Origin: Kitasatospora sp. GAS204B
GTDB lineage: Bacteria; Actinomycetota; Actinomycetes; Streptomycetales; Streptomycetaceae
Direction: 5' to 3'
NCBI RefSeq assembly: GCF_029892155.1
Contig: NZ_JARZAG010000002.1
Location: 467,256 to 531,255 of the forward strand
DNA length: 64,000 bases
Shown in pieces: positions 47,971-56,579 of the stretch. The position numbers were made by a program, and so were the translations under genes. The stretch's first letter is position 1, and each line of letters opens with the position of its first letter. The notes beneath the pieces are model-generated. The model was not told the origin of the DNA, did no database searches, and worked only from the letters and a program-made list of their open reading frames with translations.

Positions 47971-48948
47971 TCAGTGCACGCCCTCGAAGAGCGAGGTGAC
48001 CGAGCCCTGCTCGAAGACCTCGCGGATCGCGGCGGCGATCGACGGGGCGATCGAGAGGGTGGTGACCTTGTCCAGCTGGAGCTCGGCCGGGCAGGGCAGC
48101 GTGTTGGTGAAGACGAACTCGCTGACCCGCGAGTTCTTCAGCCGGTCGGCGGCCGGGCCGGAGAGCACGCCGTGGGTGGCCGCCACGATGACGTCGGCGG
48201 CGCCGGCGTCGAAGAGCGCGTCGGCGGCGGCGCAGATCGTGCCGGCGGTGTCGATCATGTCGTCGACCAGGACGCAGACCCGGCCCTTGACGTCACCGAC
48301 CACCTCGGCGGAGAGGATGGTGTTGGCCTGGCTCATGTCGCGGCGCTTGTGGATGATCGCCAGCGGGGCGTCCAGCCGGTCGCACCACTGGTCGGCCACC
48401 TTCACCCGGCCGGCGTCCGGCGAGACGATGGTGAGCTTGTCGCTGGCGACCTTCTGACCCACGTAGTCGGCCAGCAGCGGCAGCGCGAACAGGTGGTCCA
48501 CCGGGCCGTCGAAGAAGCCCTGGATCTGCGCGGTGTGCAGGTCGACCGCCATGATCCGGTCGGCGCCGGCCTGCGCCAGCAGGTCGGCGATCAGCCGGGC
48601 CGAGATCGGCTCGCGGCCCAGGTGCTTCTTGTCCTGGCGGGCGTAGCCGTAGAACGGCAGGATCGCGGTGATGCTCTTGGCCGAGGCCCGCTTCAGCGCG
48701 TCGATCATGATCAGCTGTTCCATGATCCACTGGTTGATGGGAGCCGTGTGGCTCTGCATCACAAAGCAGTCCGCCCCTCGGGCGGAGTCCAGGAAGCGGA
48801 CGTAGATCTCGCCATTGGCGAATTCGAAGGCCTTGGTCGGGACGAGCTCGGTGCCCAGCGCCGCGGCCACCTCCTTCGCCAGCTCAGGGTGGGCACGGCC
48901 GGAGAAGAGCTTCAGTTTCTTCTCACCCGACGTCGTGATCCCGCTCAC
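47971..48948 (-). CDS. prs: Ribose-phosphate pyrophosphokinase
   Basis: A 325-residue enzyme making PRPP from ribose 5-phosphate and ATP for nucleotide, His and Trp synthesis. Motifs: FANGEIYVRFLDSARG, the flexible loop YGYARQDKKHLGREPISARL, the metal-binding VDLHTAQIQGFF and the PRPP loop VLVDDMIDTAGTI. The GTG at 48948 has GGAGACGG upstream. It follows glmU by 200 bases on the same strand; both supply nucleotide or nucleotide-sugar precursors. Confidence 0.97.
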   Translation of the reverse strand: MSGITTSGEKKLKLFSGRAHPELAKEVAAALGTELVPTKAFEFANGEIYVRFLDSARGADCFVMQSHTAPINQWIMEQLIMIDALKRASAKSITAILPFYGYARQDKKHLGREPISARLIADLLAQAGADRIMAVDLHTAQIQGFFDGPVDHLFALPLLADYVGQKVASDKLTIVSPDAGRVKVADQWCDRLDAPLAIIHKRRDMSQANTILSAEVVGDVKGRVCVLVDDMIDTAGTICAAADALFDAGAADVIVAATHGVLSGPAADRLKNSRVSEFVFTNTLPCPAELQLDKVTTLSIAPSIAAAIREVFEQGSVTSLFEGVH

Positions 48949-49149
48949 TGCACCGTCTCCTCGTGTTGCTGCCGCATGGTCGCCGCGCCGCACCCGGACG
49001 GCAGGAGCCGCCCGGGCCGGTGGTCGACGAGGGAATGGGTACGCCTCGGCACGGGCTACAGCCCCACGGCGCACGTATGTACACCAGGTTACGCGCCCGC
49101 TCGCGAAGGACCCGGCCCGGGACCTGTGCGGCTCGCCACTCCAGGCGGC

Positions 49150-50619
49150 TCAGGCCTCCGGGGCCTCGGCCGCCGCCTTGGCCAGCGCGGCCGCCGCCGC
49201 CTCGTCGGAAGCAGTGCCGGGGCGCTTGCGCGCCACCCAGCCCTCGATGTTGCGCTGCTGTGCGCGGTTCACGCCGAGCGCGCCCGGGGGCACGTCGTTG
49301 GTGATCACCGAGCCGGCACCGGTGTACGCGCCGTCACCGATGGTGACCGGGGCGATGAGCATGTTGTCGGTGCCGACCCGGGCGTGCGCACCGATCACGG
49401 TGGGGTTCTTGTTCACCCCGTCCCAGTTGGCGGTCACGCAGGCCGCGCCCACGTTGGCGCCCTCGCCGATGGTGGCGTCGCCCATGTAGGAGAGGTGCGG
49501 CACCTTGGCGCCGGCCCCGATGCTCGACTTCTTGACCTCGACGAAGGTGCCGACCTTGCCCTTCTCGCCGAGCACCACGCCGCCGCGCAGGTAGGCGAAC
49601 GGGCCGACGGTGGCGCGGGCACCGATCTCGGCCTGCTCGACCACCGCGTTGGTCAGCGTCGCGCCGGCGCCGACCACGGTGTCGGTCAGCGTGCAGTGCG
49701 GGCCCACCTGGCAGCCCGCGCCGAGGTGGGTGGCGCCGTGCAGCTGGGTGCCGGGCAGCACCACGGCGTCCGGCTCGTAGCTCACCTGCGCGTCGATCCA
49801 GGTGCTGGCCGGGTCGACCACGGTGACCCCGGCCCGCATCGCCGTCTCCAGCAGCCGGTCGTTGAGCAGCCGGCGGGCCTCGGCGAGCTGGACCCGGTCG
49901 TTGATGCCGACGATCTCGCGGTGGTCGGCGGCCACCAGCGCGCCCACCCGGTGCCCGGCCGAGCGCAGGATCTCCAGGGTGTCGGTCAGGTACTCCTCGC
50001 CCTGCGTGTTGTCCGTGCCGATCCGGGTCAGCGCCTCGGCCAGCAGCTTGCCGTCGAAGGCGTAGACACCGGAGTTGATCTCGGTGATCGCGAGCTGGAC
50101 CGGGTCGGCGTCCTTGTGCTCGACGATGCCGGTGACCGCGCCGCCCGCCGGATCGCGCAGGATCCGCCCGTAGCCGCGCGGGTCGGGCACCTCGGCGGTC
50201 AGCACGGTGACGCCGTTGCCCTCGGCGGCGTGCCGCCCGGCCAGCTCGCGCAGGGTGGCGGCGGACAGCAGCGGGGCGTCCCCGTAGGTGACGATCACCG
50301 TGCCGTCCAGCGTGATCCCGTCGACGGCCAGCGCCTCCAGGGCGACCCGGGCGGCGTGCCCGGTGCCGCGCTGCTCCTCCTGCACCACCGAGTGCACCTG
50401 CGGATGGGCGTCGGCCAGGTGGGCCGCGACCTGCTCCTTCATGTGCCCGATCACCACCACCAGGTGCTCCGGCGCCAGCTCCTCGGCGGCGGTCACCACG
50501 TGTCCCAGCAGGCTCCGGCCACAGATCGGGTGCAGCACCTTGGGCAGTGCCTTGGACTTCATCCGGGAGCCCTCACCGGCGGCGAGCACGATGACGGCGG
50601 CAAGGGGGTTGGCACTCAC
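49150..50619 (-). CDS. glmU: Bifunctional GlmU (GlcNAc-1-P uridyltransferase / GlcN-1-P acetyltransferase)
   Basis: A 489-residue enzyme making UDP-GlcNAc for peptidoglycan. The N-terminal uridyltransferase domain has AAVIVLAAGEGSRMKS, QEEQRGTGHA and TYGDAPLL. The C-terminal left-handed beta-helix acetyltransferase (about 260-460) has repeated hexapeptides, VKKSSIGAGAKVPHLSYMGDA and CVTANWDGVNKNPT. An Ala-rich 25-residue tail ends it. The start is GTG at 50619; the extension to 50835 overlaps tRNA-Gln and is not coding. Confidence 0.97.
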   Translation of the reverse strand: MSANPLAAVIVLAAGEGSRMKSKALPKVLHPICGRSLLGHVVTAAEELAPEHLVVVIGHMKEQVAAHLADAHPQVHSVVQEEQRGTGHAARVALEALAVDGITLDGTVIVTYGDAPLLSAATLRELAGRHAAEGNGVTVLTAEVPDPRGYGRILRDPAGGAVTGIVEHKDADPVQLAITEINSGVYAFDGKLLAEALTRIGTDNTQGEEYLTDTLEILRSAGHRVGALVAADHREIVGINDRVQLAEARRLLNDRLLETAMRAGVTVVDPASTWIDAQVSYEPDAVVLPGTQLHGATHLGAGCQVGPHCTLTDTVVGAGATLTNAVVEQAEIGARATVGPFAYLRGGVVLGEKGKVGTFVEVKKSSIGAGAKVPHLSYMGDATIGEGANVGAACVTANWDGVNKNPTVIGAHARVGTDNMLIAPVTIGDGAYTGAGSVITNDVPPGALGVNRAQQRNIEGWVARKRPGTASDEAAAAALAKAAAEAPEA

Positions 50620-50757
50620 GCGGGAGGCTCCTTGAGGGGTGACCGGAGGACGGGCGGGGATCGTCGACGCGACTCCGCGCACCGCGCGGTCGGCCGGGCC
50701 CGAGAATGACCAGTCCTGAGAATAACCGCACAAGGTGATAACACTCGCACACCAGCA

Positions 50758-50790
50758 CGCGTGGCCGGGGCGAACCGCCCCGGCCACGCG
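50758..50790 (-). terminator. Perfect 14-bp terminator after tRNA-Gln
   Basis: CGCGTGGCCGGGGC (50758-50771) pairs exactly with GCCCCGGCCACGCG (50777-50790), 5-base loop, directly after the tRNA 3' end. Confidence 0.85.
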
Positions 50791-50795
50791 CAGTG

Positions 50796-50868
50796 CTCCG
50801 CCGGTTGGATTCGAACCAACACTGCAAGGCTTCAAAGGCCTGCGGGCTGCCGATTACCCCACGGCGGA
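50796..50868 (-). tRNA. tRNA-Gln(UUG)
   Basis: The minus strand begins TCCGCCG and closes with CGGCGGA plus discriminator G; CCA is not fully encoded. The anticodon stem CAGGC/GCCTTG holds the loop CTTTGAA, so the anticodon is TTG (reads CAA). The T-arm is TTGG-TTCGAAT-CCAA. It reads the rare CAA codon in this GC-rich genome. Confidence 0.92.
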
Positions 50869-50979
50869 TGGCTGCTCAGACCATACCGGAGTCCTCCCCC
50901 GGCTGGGTATCGCCTTCGATCCCCAGGGTGACACCCGAGGCCCGCTCCGCCGCGCCCTGCTTCCCTTGGCGGGCCCGGC

Positions 50980-50999
50980 AACTTACGATGCCGTAAGTT
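50980..50999 (+). promoter_or_regulatory. Perfect palindromic operator upstream of desaturase-tetR
   Basis: AACTTACG-ATGC-CGTAAGTT, two exact 8-base arms, 43 bases before the desaturase ATG. A partial third copy (TTACGCAACCGTAGG) overlaps its right end. The likely binder is the TetR-family protein encoded downstream, by analogy with other TetR-controlled desaturase genes. Confidence 0.7.
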
Positions 51000-51041
51000 A
51001 CGCAACCGTAGGCACCGCTCCTTATCCCTAAGGGACAGCCC

Positions 51042-52001
51042 ATGACGATCCAGGCCGACCAAGCGCCGGCGCCAGCCGCCCGGCCCGCCTCCGAGGTTTC
51101 CGCCACCCTGGGCGGCGAGAAGCAGGGACTGGCCGAACGGCTGGCCCTCGGGTTCTTCATCGCCGTGCCGTTCCTCGCCCTGCTGGCCGCCGCACCGGTG
51201 GCCTGGGGCTGGGGCCTGGGCTGGCGGGACCTGGCGATCGCGACGGTCATGTACTTCCTCACCTGCCACGGCGTCACCGTCGGCTACCACCGCTTCTTCA
51301 CCCACCGCTCGTTCAAGACCGGCCGGGCCCTGAAGATCGCCATGGCGGTGGCCGGCAGCCTCGCCGTCGAGGGCCCGCTGGTGCGCTGGGTGGCCGACCA
51401 CCGCAGGCACCACAAGTTCTCCGACAAGGAGGGCGACCCGCACTCGCCCTGGCGCTACGGCGAGAGCGTCCCGGCGCTGCTCAAGGGCCTCTGGTGGGCG
51501 CACATGGGGTGGCTCTTCGACTCCGAGCAGACCCCGCAGCACATCTACGCGCCCGACCTGGTGAAGGACCGCGACATCCGGGCCGTCTCCCGGCTCTTCT
51601 GGCTCTGGACCACCATCTCGATGCTGCTTCCGCCGCTGGCCGGCGGGCTGCTCAGCTGGTCCTGGCAGGGTGCGCTGACCGCCTTCTTCTGGGGTTCGCT
51701 GGTCCGGGTGGCGGTGCTGCACCACGTGACCTGGTCGATCAACTCGATCTGCCACGCGATCGGCGAGCGCCCGTTCAAGTCCCGCGACCGCTCGGGCAAC
51801 GTCTGGTGGCTGGCGGTGCTCTCGTGCGGCGAGTCCTGGCACAACCTGCACCACGCCGACCCGACCTCGGCCCGGCACGGGGTGCTGCGCGGCCAGGTGG
51901 ACTCCTCCGCCCGGCTGATCCGCTGGTTCGAGCAGGCCGGCTGGGCCCGTGACGTCCGCTGGCCCGACGCGGGGCGCATCGACGCCCGGCGCACCGCATG
52001 A
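51042..52001 (+). CDS. Membrane acyl-CoA fatty acid desaturase (delta-9 type)
   Basis: A 319-residue di-iron membrane enzyme that introduces a cis double bond in acyl chains and so tunes membrane fluidity. The three His boxes are HRFFTHRS, DHRRHHKFSD and ESWHNLHHADP. Four hydrophobic helices flank them. No cytochrome b5 or ferredoxin domain is fused, so electrons come from separate proteins. ATG at 51042 has AAGGGA upstream. The stop overlaps the next gene's first possible ATG (ATGA), so it is coupled to the TetR regulator. Confidence 0.94.
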   Translation: MTIQADQAPAPAARPASEVSATLGGEKQGLAERLALGFFIAVPFLALLAAAPVAWGWGLGWRDLAIATVMYFLTCHGVTVGYHRFFTHRSFKTGRALKIAMAVAGSLAVEGPLVRWVADHRRHHKFSDKEGDPHSPWRYGESVPALLKGLWWAHMGWLFDSEQTPQHIYAPDLVKDRDIRAVSRLFWLWTTISMLLPPLAGGLLSWSWQGALTAFFWGSLVRVAVLHHVTWSINSICHAIGERPFKSRDRSGNVWWLAVLSCGESWHNLHHADPTSARHGVLRGQVDSSARLIRWFEQAGWARDVRWPDAGRIDARRTA

Positions 52002-52720
52002 CCCGTCGGCTACAGCATGATGGAGGGGTGAACGGGAGCAACGGAGACAGCGCAGACGGCCATCGCCCGGCCTCCTCCTCGGCGGCCCCGGCCCGCGGGC
52101 GAGCGGGCCGGGTTCGGATGACGGGCAAGCAACGGCGCGAGCAGCTGCTGGACATCGGGCGCTCCGTCTTCGCCGAGCGCGGCTACGACGGCACCTCGGT
52201 GGAGGAGATCGCCGAACGGGCCGGCGTCTCGAAGCCGGTGGTCTACGAGCACTTCGGGGGCAAGGAGGGGCTCTACGCGGTGGTGGTGGACCGTGAGATG
52301 CAGCTGCTGCTCGACATGGTCACCGGGGCACTGACCGGGGGTCACTCGCGGGAGCTGCTGGAGCAGGCCGCCTTCGCGCTGATGGACTACATCGACACCT
52401 CCACCGACGGCTTCAAGATCCTGGTCCGGGACTCCCCGGTCGCCCAGGCCACCGGCACCTTCGCCTCGCTGATCAGCGACATCGCCACCCAGGTCGAGGA
52501 CATCCTCGGCCTGGAGTTCAAGGCCCGCGGCTTCGACGCCCGGCTCGCGCCGATGTACTCGCAGATGCTGGTGGGCATGGTCGCGCTGACCGGGCAGTGG
52601 TGGCTGGAGGTGCGCAAGCCGCAGAAGGCCGAGGTCGCCGCGCACCTGGTGAACCTGGCCTGGCACGGCCTGGAGGGGATGGAGCGGCACCCGAAGCTGG
52701 TGGGCGACCGGCAGAACTGA
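51998..52720 (+). CDS. TetR-family transcriptional regulator
   Basis: A 240-residue repressor-type protein. The HTH (about 47-93) reads GRSVFAERGYDGTSVEEIAERAGVSKPVVYEHFGGKEGLY. The rest is a helical ligand-binding domain (QVEDILGLEFKARGF, MLVGMVALTGQWWLEV) that probably senses acyl-CoA or fatty acids. The start is uncertain: ATG at 51998 overlaps the desaturase stop, GTG at 52028 is too near its GGAGG, and ATG at 52118 starts just before the HTH. It probably represses its own operon at the palindrome at 50980-50999. Confidence 0.9.
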   Translation: MTRRLQHDGGVNGSNGDSADGHRPASSSAAPARGRAGRVRMTGKQRREQLLDIGRSVFAERGYDGTSVEEIAERAGVSKPVVYEHFGGKEGLYAVVVDREMQLLLDMVTGALTGGHSRELLEQAAFALMDYIDTSTDGFKILVRDSPVAQATGTFASLISDIATQVEDILGLEFKARGFDARLAPMYSQMLVGMVALTGQWWLEVRKPQKAEVAAHLVNLAWHGLEGMERHPKLVGDRQN

Positions 52721-52846
52721 GACCGGCCCCCTAACTGGCGGACCCGCTAAGCCGACGGGTGGTTTCCCGGCGGATCAACGGGCGGTGAACGGTTTCTCGA
52801 TGTCAAGAGGCTTCATATCGACAGAACCCCCGATACACTGATCCAC

Positions 52847-53344
52847 ATGGAGGACGAGGTCGACCGCCTGGTCGCAGCATGGCGCCGAGAGCGCCCCGAC
52901 CTCGACGTGCAACCGCTCCAGGTGCTCAGCCGGGTCAGCAGGCTCGCCCGCCACCTGGACCGGGCCCGGCGCACGGCCTTCGCCGAGCACGGCCTGGAGC
53001 CCTGGGAGTTCGACGTGCTGACGGCGCTTCGGCGGGCCGGGCGCCCCTACCAGCTCTCCCCCGGGCAGTTGCTCACCCAGACCCTGGTGACCTCCGGCAC
53101 CATGACCAACCGGATCGACCGCCTGGCCGGCAAGGACCTGGTGCAGCGACTGCCCGACCCGGACGACCGGCGCGGAGTGCTGGTCCGGCTGACCGAGACC
53201 GGCCAGGAGAAGGCCGATCAGGCACTGGCCGGGCTGCTCGCGCACGAGCGCGAACTGCTCGCCGAGCTGTCGGGCGGTCAGCAGTCCGAACTGGCCTCGC
53301 TGCTGCGGCAGCTGGTCGCGCCGTTCGACAACATCCCTGGCTGA
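52847..53344 (+). CDS. MarR-family transcriptional regulator
   Basis: A 165-residue winged-helix regulator. The DNA-binding part is WEFDVLTALRRAG...LSPGQLLTQTLVTSGTMTNRIDRLAGKDLVQRLPDPDDRRGVLVRLTETG, with the wing DPDDRRG. The flanking helices form the dimer interface. MarR proteins respond to phenolics, antibiotics or oxidants. Upstream, TCGAT...ATCGA with TGTC...GACA near 52798-52828 forms an interrupted dyad that could be its own operator. It converges with the regulator at 53395. Confidence 0.92.
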   Translation: MEDEVDRLVAAWRRERPDLDVQPLQVLSRVSRLARHLDRARRTAFAEHGLEPWEFDVLTALRRAGRPYQLSPGQLLTQTLVTSGTMTNRIDRLAGKDLVQRLPDPDDRRGVLVRLTETGQEKADQALAGLLAHERELLAELSGGQQSELASLLRQLVAPFDNIPG

Positions 53345-53394
53345 CCTTCGAGTTCAGCCGGTACGGGCCTCCGGAGTCACTGGGCGCGGCCGGC

Positions 53395-54291
53395 TCAGGA
53401 GGTCGGCGCGCCCGCCGGCTCGGCCGGCCCGACCCCGGCCCGGCGGGCCAGCGCGACGGCGGCCAGGGTGGAGTGCACCCCGAGCTTGCCCAGCACGTTC
53501 TGCATGTGGGTGCGCACGGTGTGCGGGGAGAGGTAGAGCCGCTCGGCCACCGCCTGCCGGCCCAGGCCCGCCACCATGCAGCGCAGTACCTGCTTCTCCC
53601 GGGGCGTCAGCGACTCGACCAGCCGCTCGCTCTCCGTGCGGTCGCGCCGAGCCGTGGTCAACTCCCGCACCACGCCGGTGAGCAGGGAGGGCGGCAGATG
53701 GGTCTCGCCGCGCAGCACCCCGCGCAGCACGGTCAGCAGCCGGGTCAGCGAGCTCTCCTTGGCCACCCAGCCGGCCGCGCCCGCGTAGAGCGCGCGCACC
53801 GCCCGGCGCGGATCCTCCTCGGCGGCCAGCACCACCGCGCGCAGGCCCGGATAGGTGTGGCAGGAGCGGCCCAGCAGGGTGATCCCGTCCACCGGGCGGC
53901 GCTGCGCCGCCGTGCTGGACGGGCGGGCCTCCACCGGGACGGCGGACGGGCCGACCAGCCGGGCCGGGACCAGCGCGCTGCCGGCCCGGCGCGGGGCCGG
54001 CACGACGCCGGTCGGGCGGCGCAACGCCGTCGGGCCCGCGCCCTCGGGCTCCGCCCCCGGCCGCGGGCGGCGCGGCGGGCCGAGCACTGCGGCGGTCGCG
54101 CCCAGGTCGGCGTCGACCAGCAGGATGTCGAAGGGCCGACCCTCGGCAGCGGCCCGTTCCAGGGCATGCTCGGCGGCGGCCGCGCTACCCGCGGCGCCGA
54201 CCTCGATCTCCTGCTCGGCGGAGAGCGCGGTGGCGAGCGCCTCGGCGAAGATCCGGTGGTCGTCGACCACCAGGACGCGGATCCGCCCCAT
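53395..54291 (-). CDS. NarL/LuxR-type response regulator with a long insert in the receiver
   Basis: A 298-residue regulator. The receiver starts RIRVLVVDDHRIFAEALATAL (D10, D11), and D60 in ILLVDADLG is the likely phospho-acceptor. Instead of the next helix there is an Arg/Pro/Ala-rich stretch of about 70 residues (75-145); the receiver then resumes at LRAVVLAAEEDP and ends with GWVAKESS. The LuxR HTH (LTPREKQVLRCMVAGLGRQAVAERLYLSPHTVRTHMQNVL) is intact. No kinase is adjacent. Length is about 80 residues above normal. Confidence 0.85.
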   Translation of the reverse strand: MGRIRVLVVDDHRIFAEALATALSAEQEIEVGAAGSAAAAEHALERAAAEGRPFDILLVDADLGATAAVLGPPRRPRPGAEPEGAGPTALRRPTGVVPAPRRAGSALVPARLVGPSAVPVEARPSSTAAQRRPVDGITLLGRSCHTYPGLRAVVLAAEEDPRRAVRALYAGAAGWVAKESSLTRLLTVLRGVLRGETHLPPSLLTGVVRELTTARRDRTESERLVESLTPREKQVLRCMVAGLGRQAVAERLYLSPHTVRTHMQNVLGKLGVHSTLAAVALARRAGVGPAEPAGAPTS

Positions 54292-54446
54292 CTTGTTCCC
54301 CCTGCTTCGGCTCGGGCCCCCATCCGATACCGGACTCAGGGTACGGGGTGCAGGGCGCGCCGGTGGGGGTTCGGTGAAATTCCGTCAGATCCGGTCATCC
54401 TGTGCGAAGTCGACAGCAGGTTCGATCAGCAGGTCGGACCAGCGGA

Positions 54447-55580
54447 TCAGACCAGTCGGCGGGCCCCCGCACTCGCGCTCGCCGGGAAGACCTGCGGAGC
54501 CGCGTACCCCGCCGCCAGGAACGCCGCCGTGACGGCCGCTCCGACCGCCTGCGCAGCCTGCTGCGGGGCCAGGGCGATCACCGAACCGCCGAAGCCGCCA
54601 CCGGTCATCCGGGCGCCCAGCGCACCTGCCAGCAGCGCCGTGTCGACCGCCAGATCGGTCTCCAGGCAGGAGACCTGGAAGTCGTCCCGCAGCGAGGCAT
54701 GGCCCTCGGTCAGAATCGGTCCGAGCCGGGCGAACTCGCCTCGGTCCAGCAGCGCGATCGCGCGCAGAACTCGTTCGTTCTCGGTCACCACATGGCGCAC
54801 CAGCGGGCCCAGTTCGGCCGGCAGCGCGGCCAGCGCACCGGACAGCCGCTCGGCGGGCAGGTCGCGCAGCGCCGCCAGCCCGAGCAGCTCGGCCGCCCGC
54901 TCGCAGCCGGCCCGCAGCGCGGCGTAGCCGCCGTCCCCGATGTCGTGCTTGACCCGGGTGTCGATCACCAGCAGTTCCAGCCCCTGCTCGGTTGGGCGGA
55001 ACGGGACCTGACGGTGCGCCAGGTCACGACTGTCCAGGAAGAGTGCGGACCCCTCGGTGCAGCAGCAGGAGGCCATCTGGTCCATCACCCCGCACGGCAC
55101 CCCCGCGAACCGGTTCTCCGCGCTCTGCGCGAGCAGCGCCAACTCGGCCGAGGTGAGGCCGAGTCCGTACAGCTCGCGGTAGGCCACCGCGACGGCGCAC
55201 TCCAGCGCGGCGGAGGAGGAGAGGCCCGCACCGGTCGGCACGTCGCTGTCGAAGTACAGGTCGGCGCCGCCGATCCGGTGCCCCGCCTCTCGCAACGCCC
55301 AGACCACGCCGGCCGGGTAGCTCACCCAGCTGGTCACCAGGCCGGGCGCCAGCTCGGCCACCGGCAGGTCGGTGACCACATCGTCGCCCTGGGCGCTGTA
55401 GAGCCGCAGCCGCCCGTCGGAGCGCGGCCGGGCGGCCACCTTCACAGCCTGCGGGAGAGCGATCGGCAGGGCGAACCCGTCGTTGTAGTCGGTGTGTTCA
55501 CCGATCAGGTTGACCCGGCCGGGCGCCGCCCACACCCCGGTGGGGGCGGCGCCGAAGATCGACTCGAACTCGTCTCTCAC
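54447..55580 (-). CDS. galK: Galactokinase
   Basis: A 377-residue GHMP kinase phosphorylating galactose at C1, the first Leloir step. The galactose signature APGRVNLIGEHTDYNDGFALP, the ATP loop PTGAGLSSSAALE and the C-terminal MTGGGFGGSVIAL are all present. The start is GTG with GGGAGAG upstream. It is the last gene of the galT-galE-galK operon, 30 bases after galE. Confidence 0.96.
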   Translation of the reverse strand: MRDEFESIFGAAPTGVWAAPGRVNLIGEHTDYNDGFALPIALPQAVKVAARPRSDGRLRLYSAQGDDVVTDLPVAELAPGLVTSWVSYPAGVVWALREAGHRIGGADLYFDSDVPTGAGLSSSAALECAVAVAYRELYGLGLTSAELALLAQSAENRFAGVPCGVMDQMASCCCTEGSALFLDSRDLAHRQVPFRPTEQGLELLVIDTRVKHDIGDGGYAALRAGCERAAELLGLAALRDLPAERLSGALAALPAELGPLVRHVVTENERVLRAIALLDRGEFARLGPILTEGHASLRDDFQVSCLETDLAVDTALLAGALGARMTGGGFGGSVIALAPQQAAQAVGAAVTAAFLAAGYAAPQVFPASASAGARRLV

Positions 55581-55610
55581 GTTCTCTGCTCTCCCGCAGG
55601 GTCGCTACCG

Positions 55611-56579
55611 CTACTTGGCGTTGAACTTGGCGAGCGTGAAGGCCCAGGCGTCGGCCACGATGGCGTCCAGCTCGGGGCGCTCGGGCGTCCAACCGAGGGC
55701 TTGGTGGGCGCGCTCGGCGGAGGCGACCAGGACGGCCGGGTCGCCGGGGCGGCGCTCGGTGGTGACCACCGGGATCTCCCGGCCGGTGACCCGCTTGACC
55801 GACTCGATCACCTCGCGGACCGAGAAGCCGCTGCCGTTGCCCAGGTTGCAGATCAGGTGCTCGCCCGGCTTGGCGGCCGTCAGCGCCAGCAGGTGCGCCT
55901 CGGCCAGGTCGGCGACGTGGATGTAGTCGCGGATGCAGGTGCCGTCCGGGGTCGGGTAGTCCTCGCCGAAGACCGAGATGTGCGGGCGCTGGCCCAGCGC
56001 GGCCTGGAAGACCAGCGGGATCAGGTGCGACTCGGGGTCGTGCCGCTCGCCGTAGGCGCCGTAGGCACCGGCCACGTTGAAGTAGCGCAGGCTGACGGCG
56101 GCCAGGCCGTGGGCGATCGCCTCACTGGTGATCAGGTGGTCGACGGCGAGCTTGGTGGCGCCGTAGCAGTTGGTCGGCGAGGTGCGGGCGGTCTCGGCGA
56201 TCGGGGTGACCTCCGGCTCGCCGTACACGGCGGCGGTGGAGGAGAAGACCAGCTTGCGGACGCCCGTCTTGCGCATCGCGCTGACCAGCTCCAGCGAGCC
56301 GGCCACGTTGTTGCGCCAGTACTTCTCCGGGTCCGCGACCGACTCGCCGACCTGCGAGGAGGCGGCGAAGTGCAGCACGGCCTCGAAGGCGCCGCCGTCC
56401 AGCACCTCGGCGGCGTCCTGGACCCGGCCCTGGACGAACTCGGCGCCGGCCGGCACACCCTCGCGGAAGCCGGTGGACAGGTCGTCCAGCACGGTCACCT
56501 GGTGTCCCGCCTCCAGCAGGTGTGCGGCGACCACGCTGCCGACGTAGCCGGCACCGCCGGTGACCAGGTACTTGCTCAT
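55611..56579 (-). CDS. galE: UDP-glucose 4-epimerase
   Basis: A 322-residue SDR-type epimerase interconverting UDP-galactose and UDP-glucose. The NAD loop is LVTGGAGYVGSVVAAHL; STAAVYGE and the catalytic NCYGATKL (Tyr-xxx-Lys) follow, then SLRYFNVAGAYG. Length is normal. The ATG overlaps the galT stop by 4 bases (ATGA), so translation is coupled. Confidence 0.96.
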   Translation of the reverse strand: MSKYLVTGGAGYVGSVVAAHLLEAGHQVTVLDDLSTGFREGVPAGAEFVQGRVQDAAEVLDGGAFEAVLHFAASSQVGESVADPEKYWRNNVAGSLELVSAMRKTGVRKLVFSSTAAVYGEPEVTPIAETARTSPTNCYGATKLAVDHLITSEAIAHGLAAVSLRYFNVAGAYGAYGERHDPESHLIPLVFQAALGQRPHISVFGEDYPTPDGTCIRDYIHVADLAEAHLLALTAAKPGEHLICNLGNGSGFSVREVIESVKRVTGREIPVVTTERRPGDPAVLVASAERAHQALGWTPERPELDAIVADAWAFTLAKFNAK

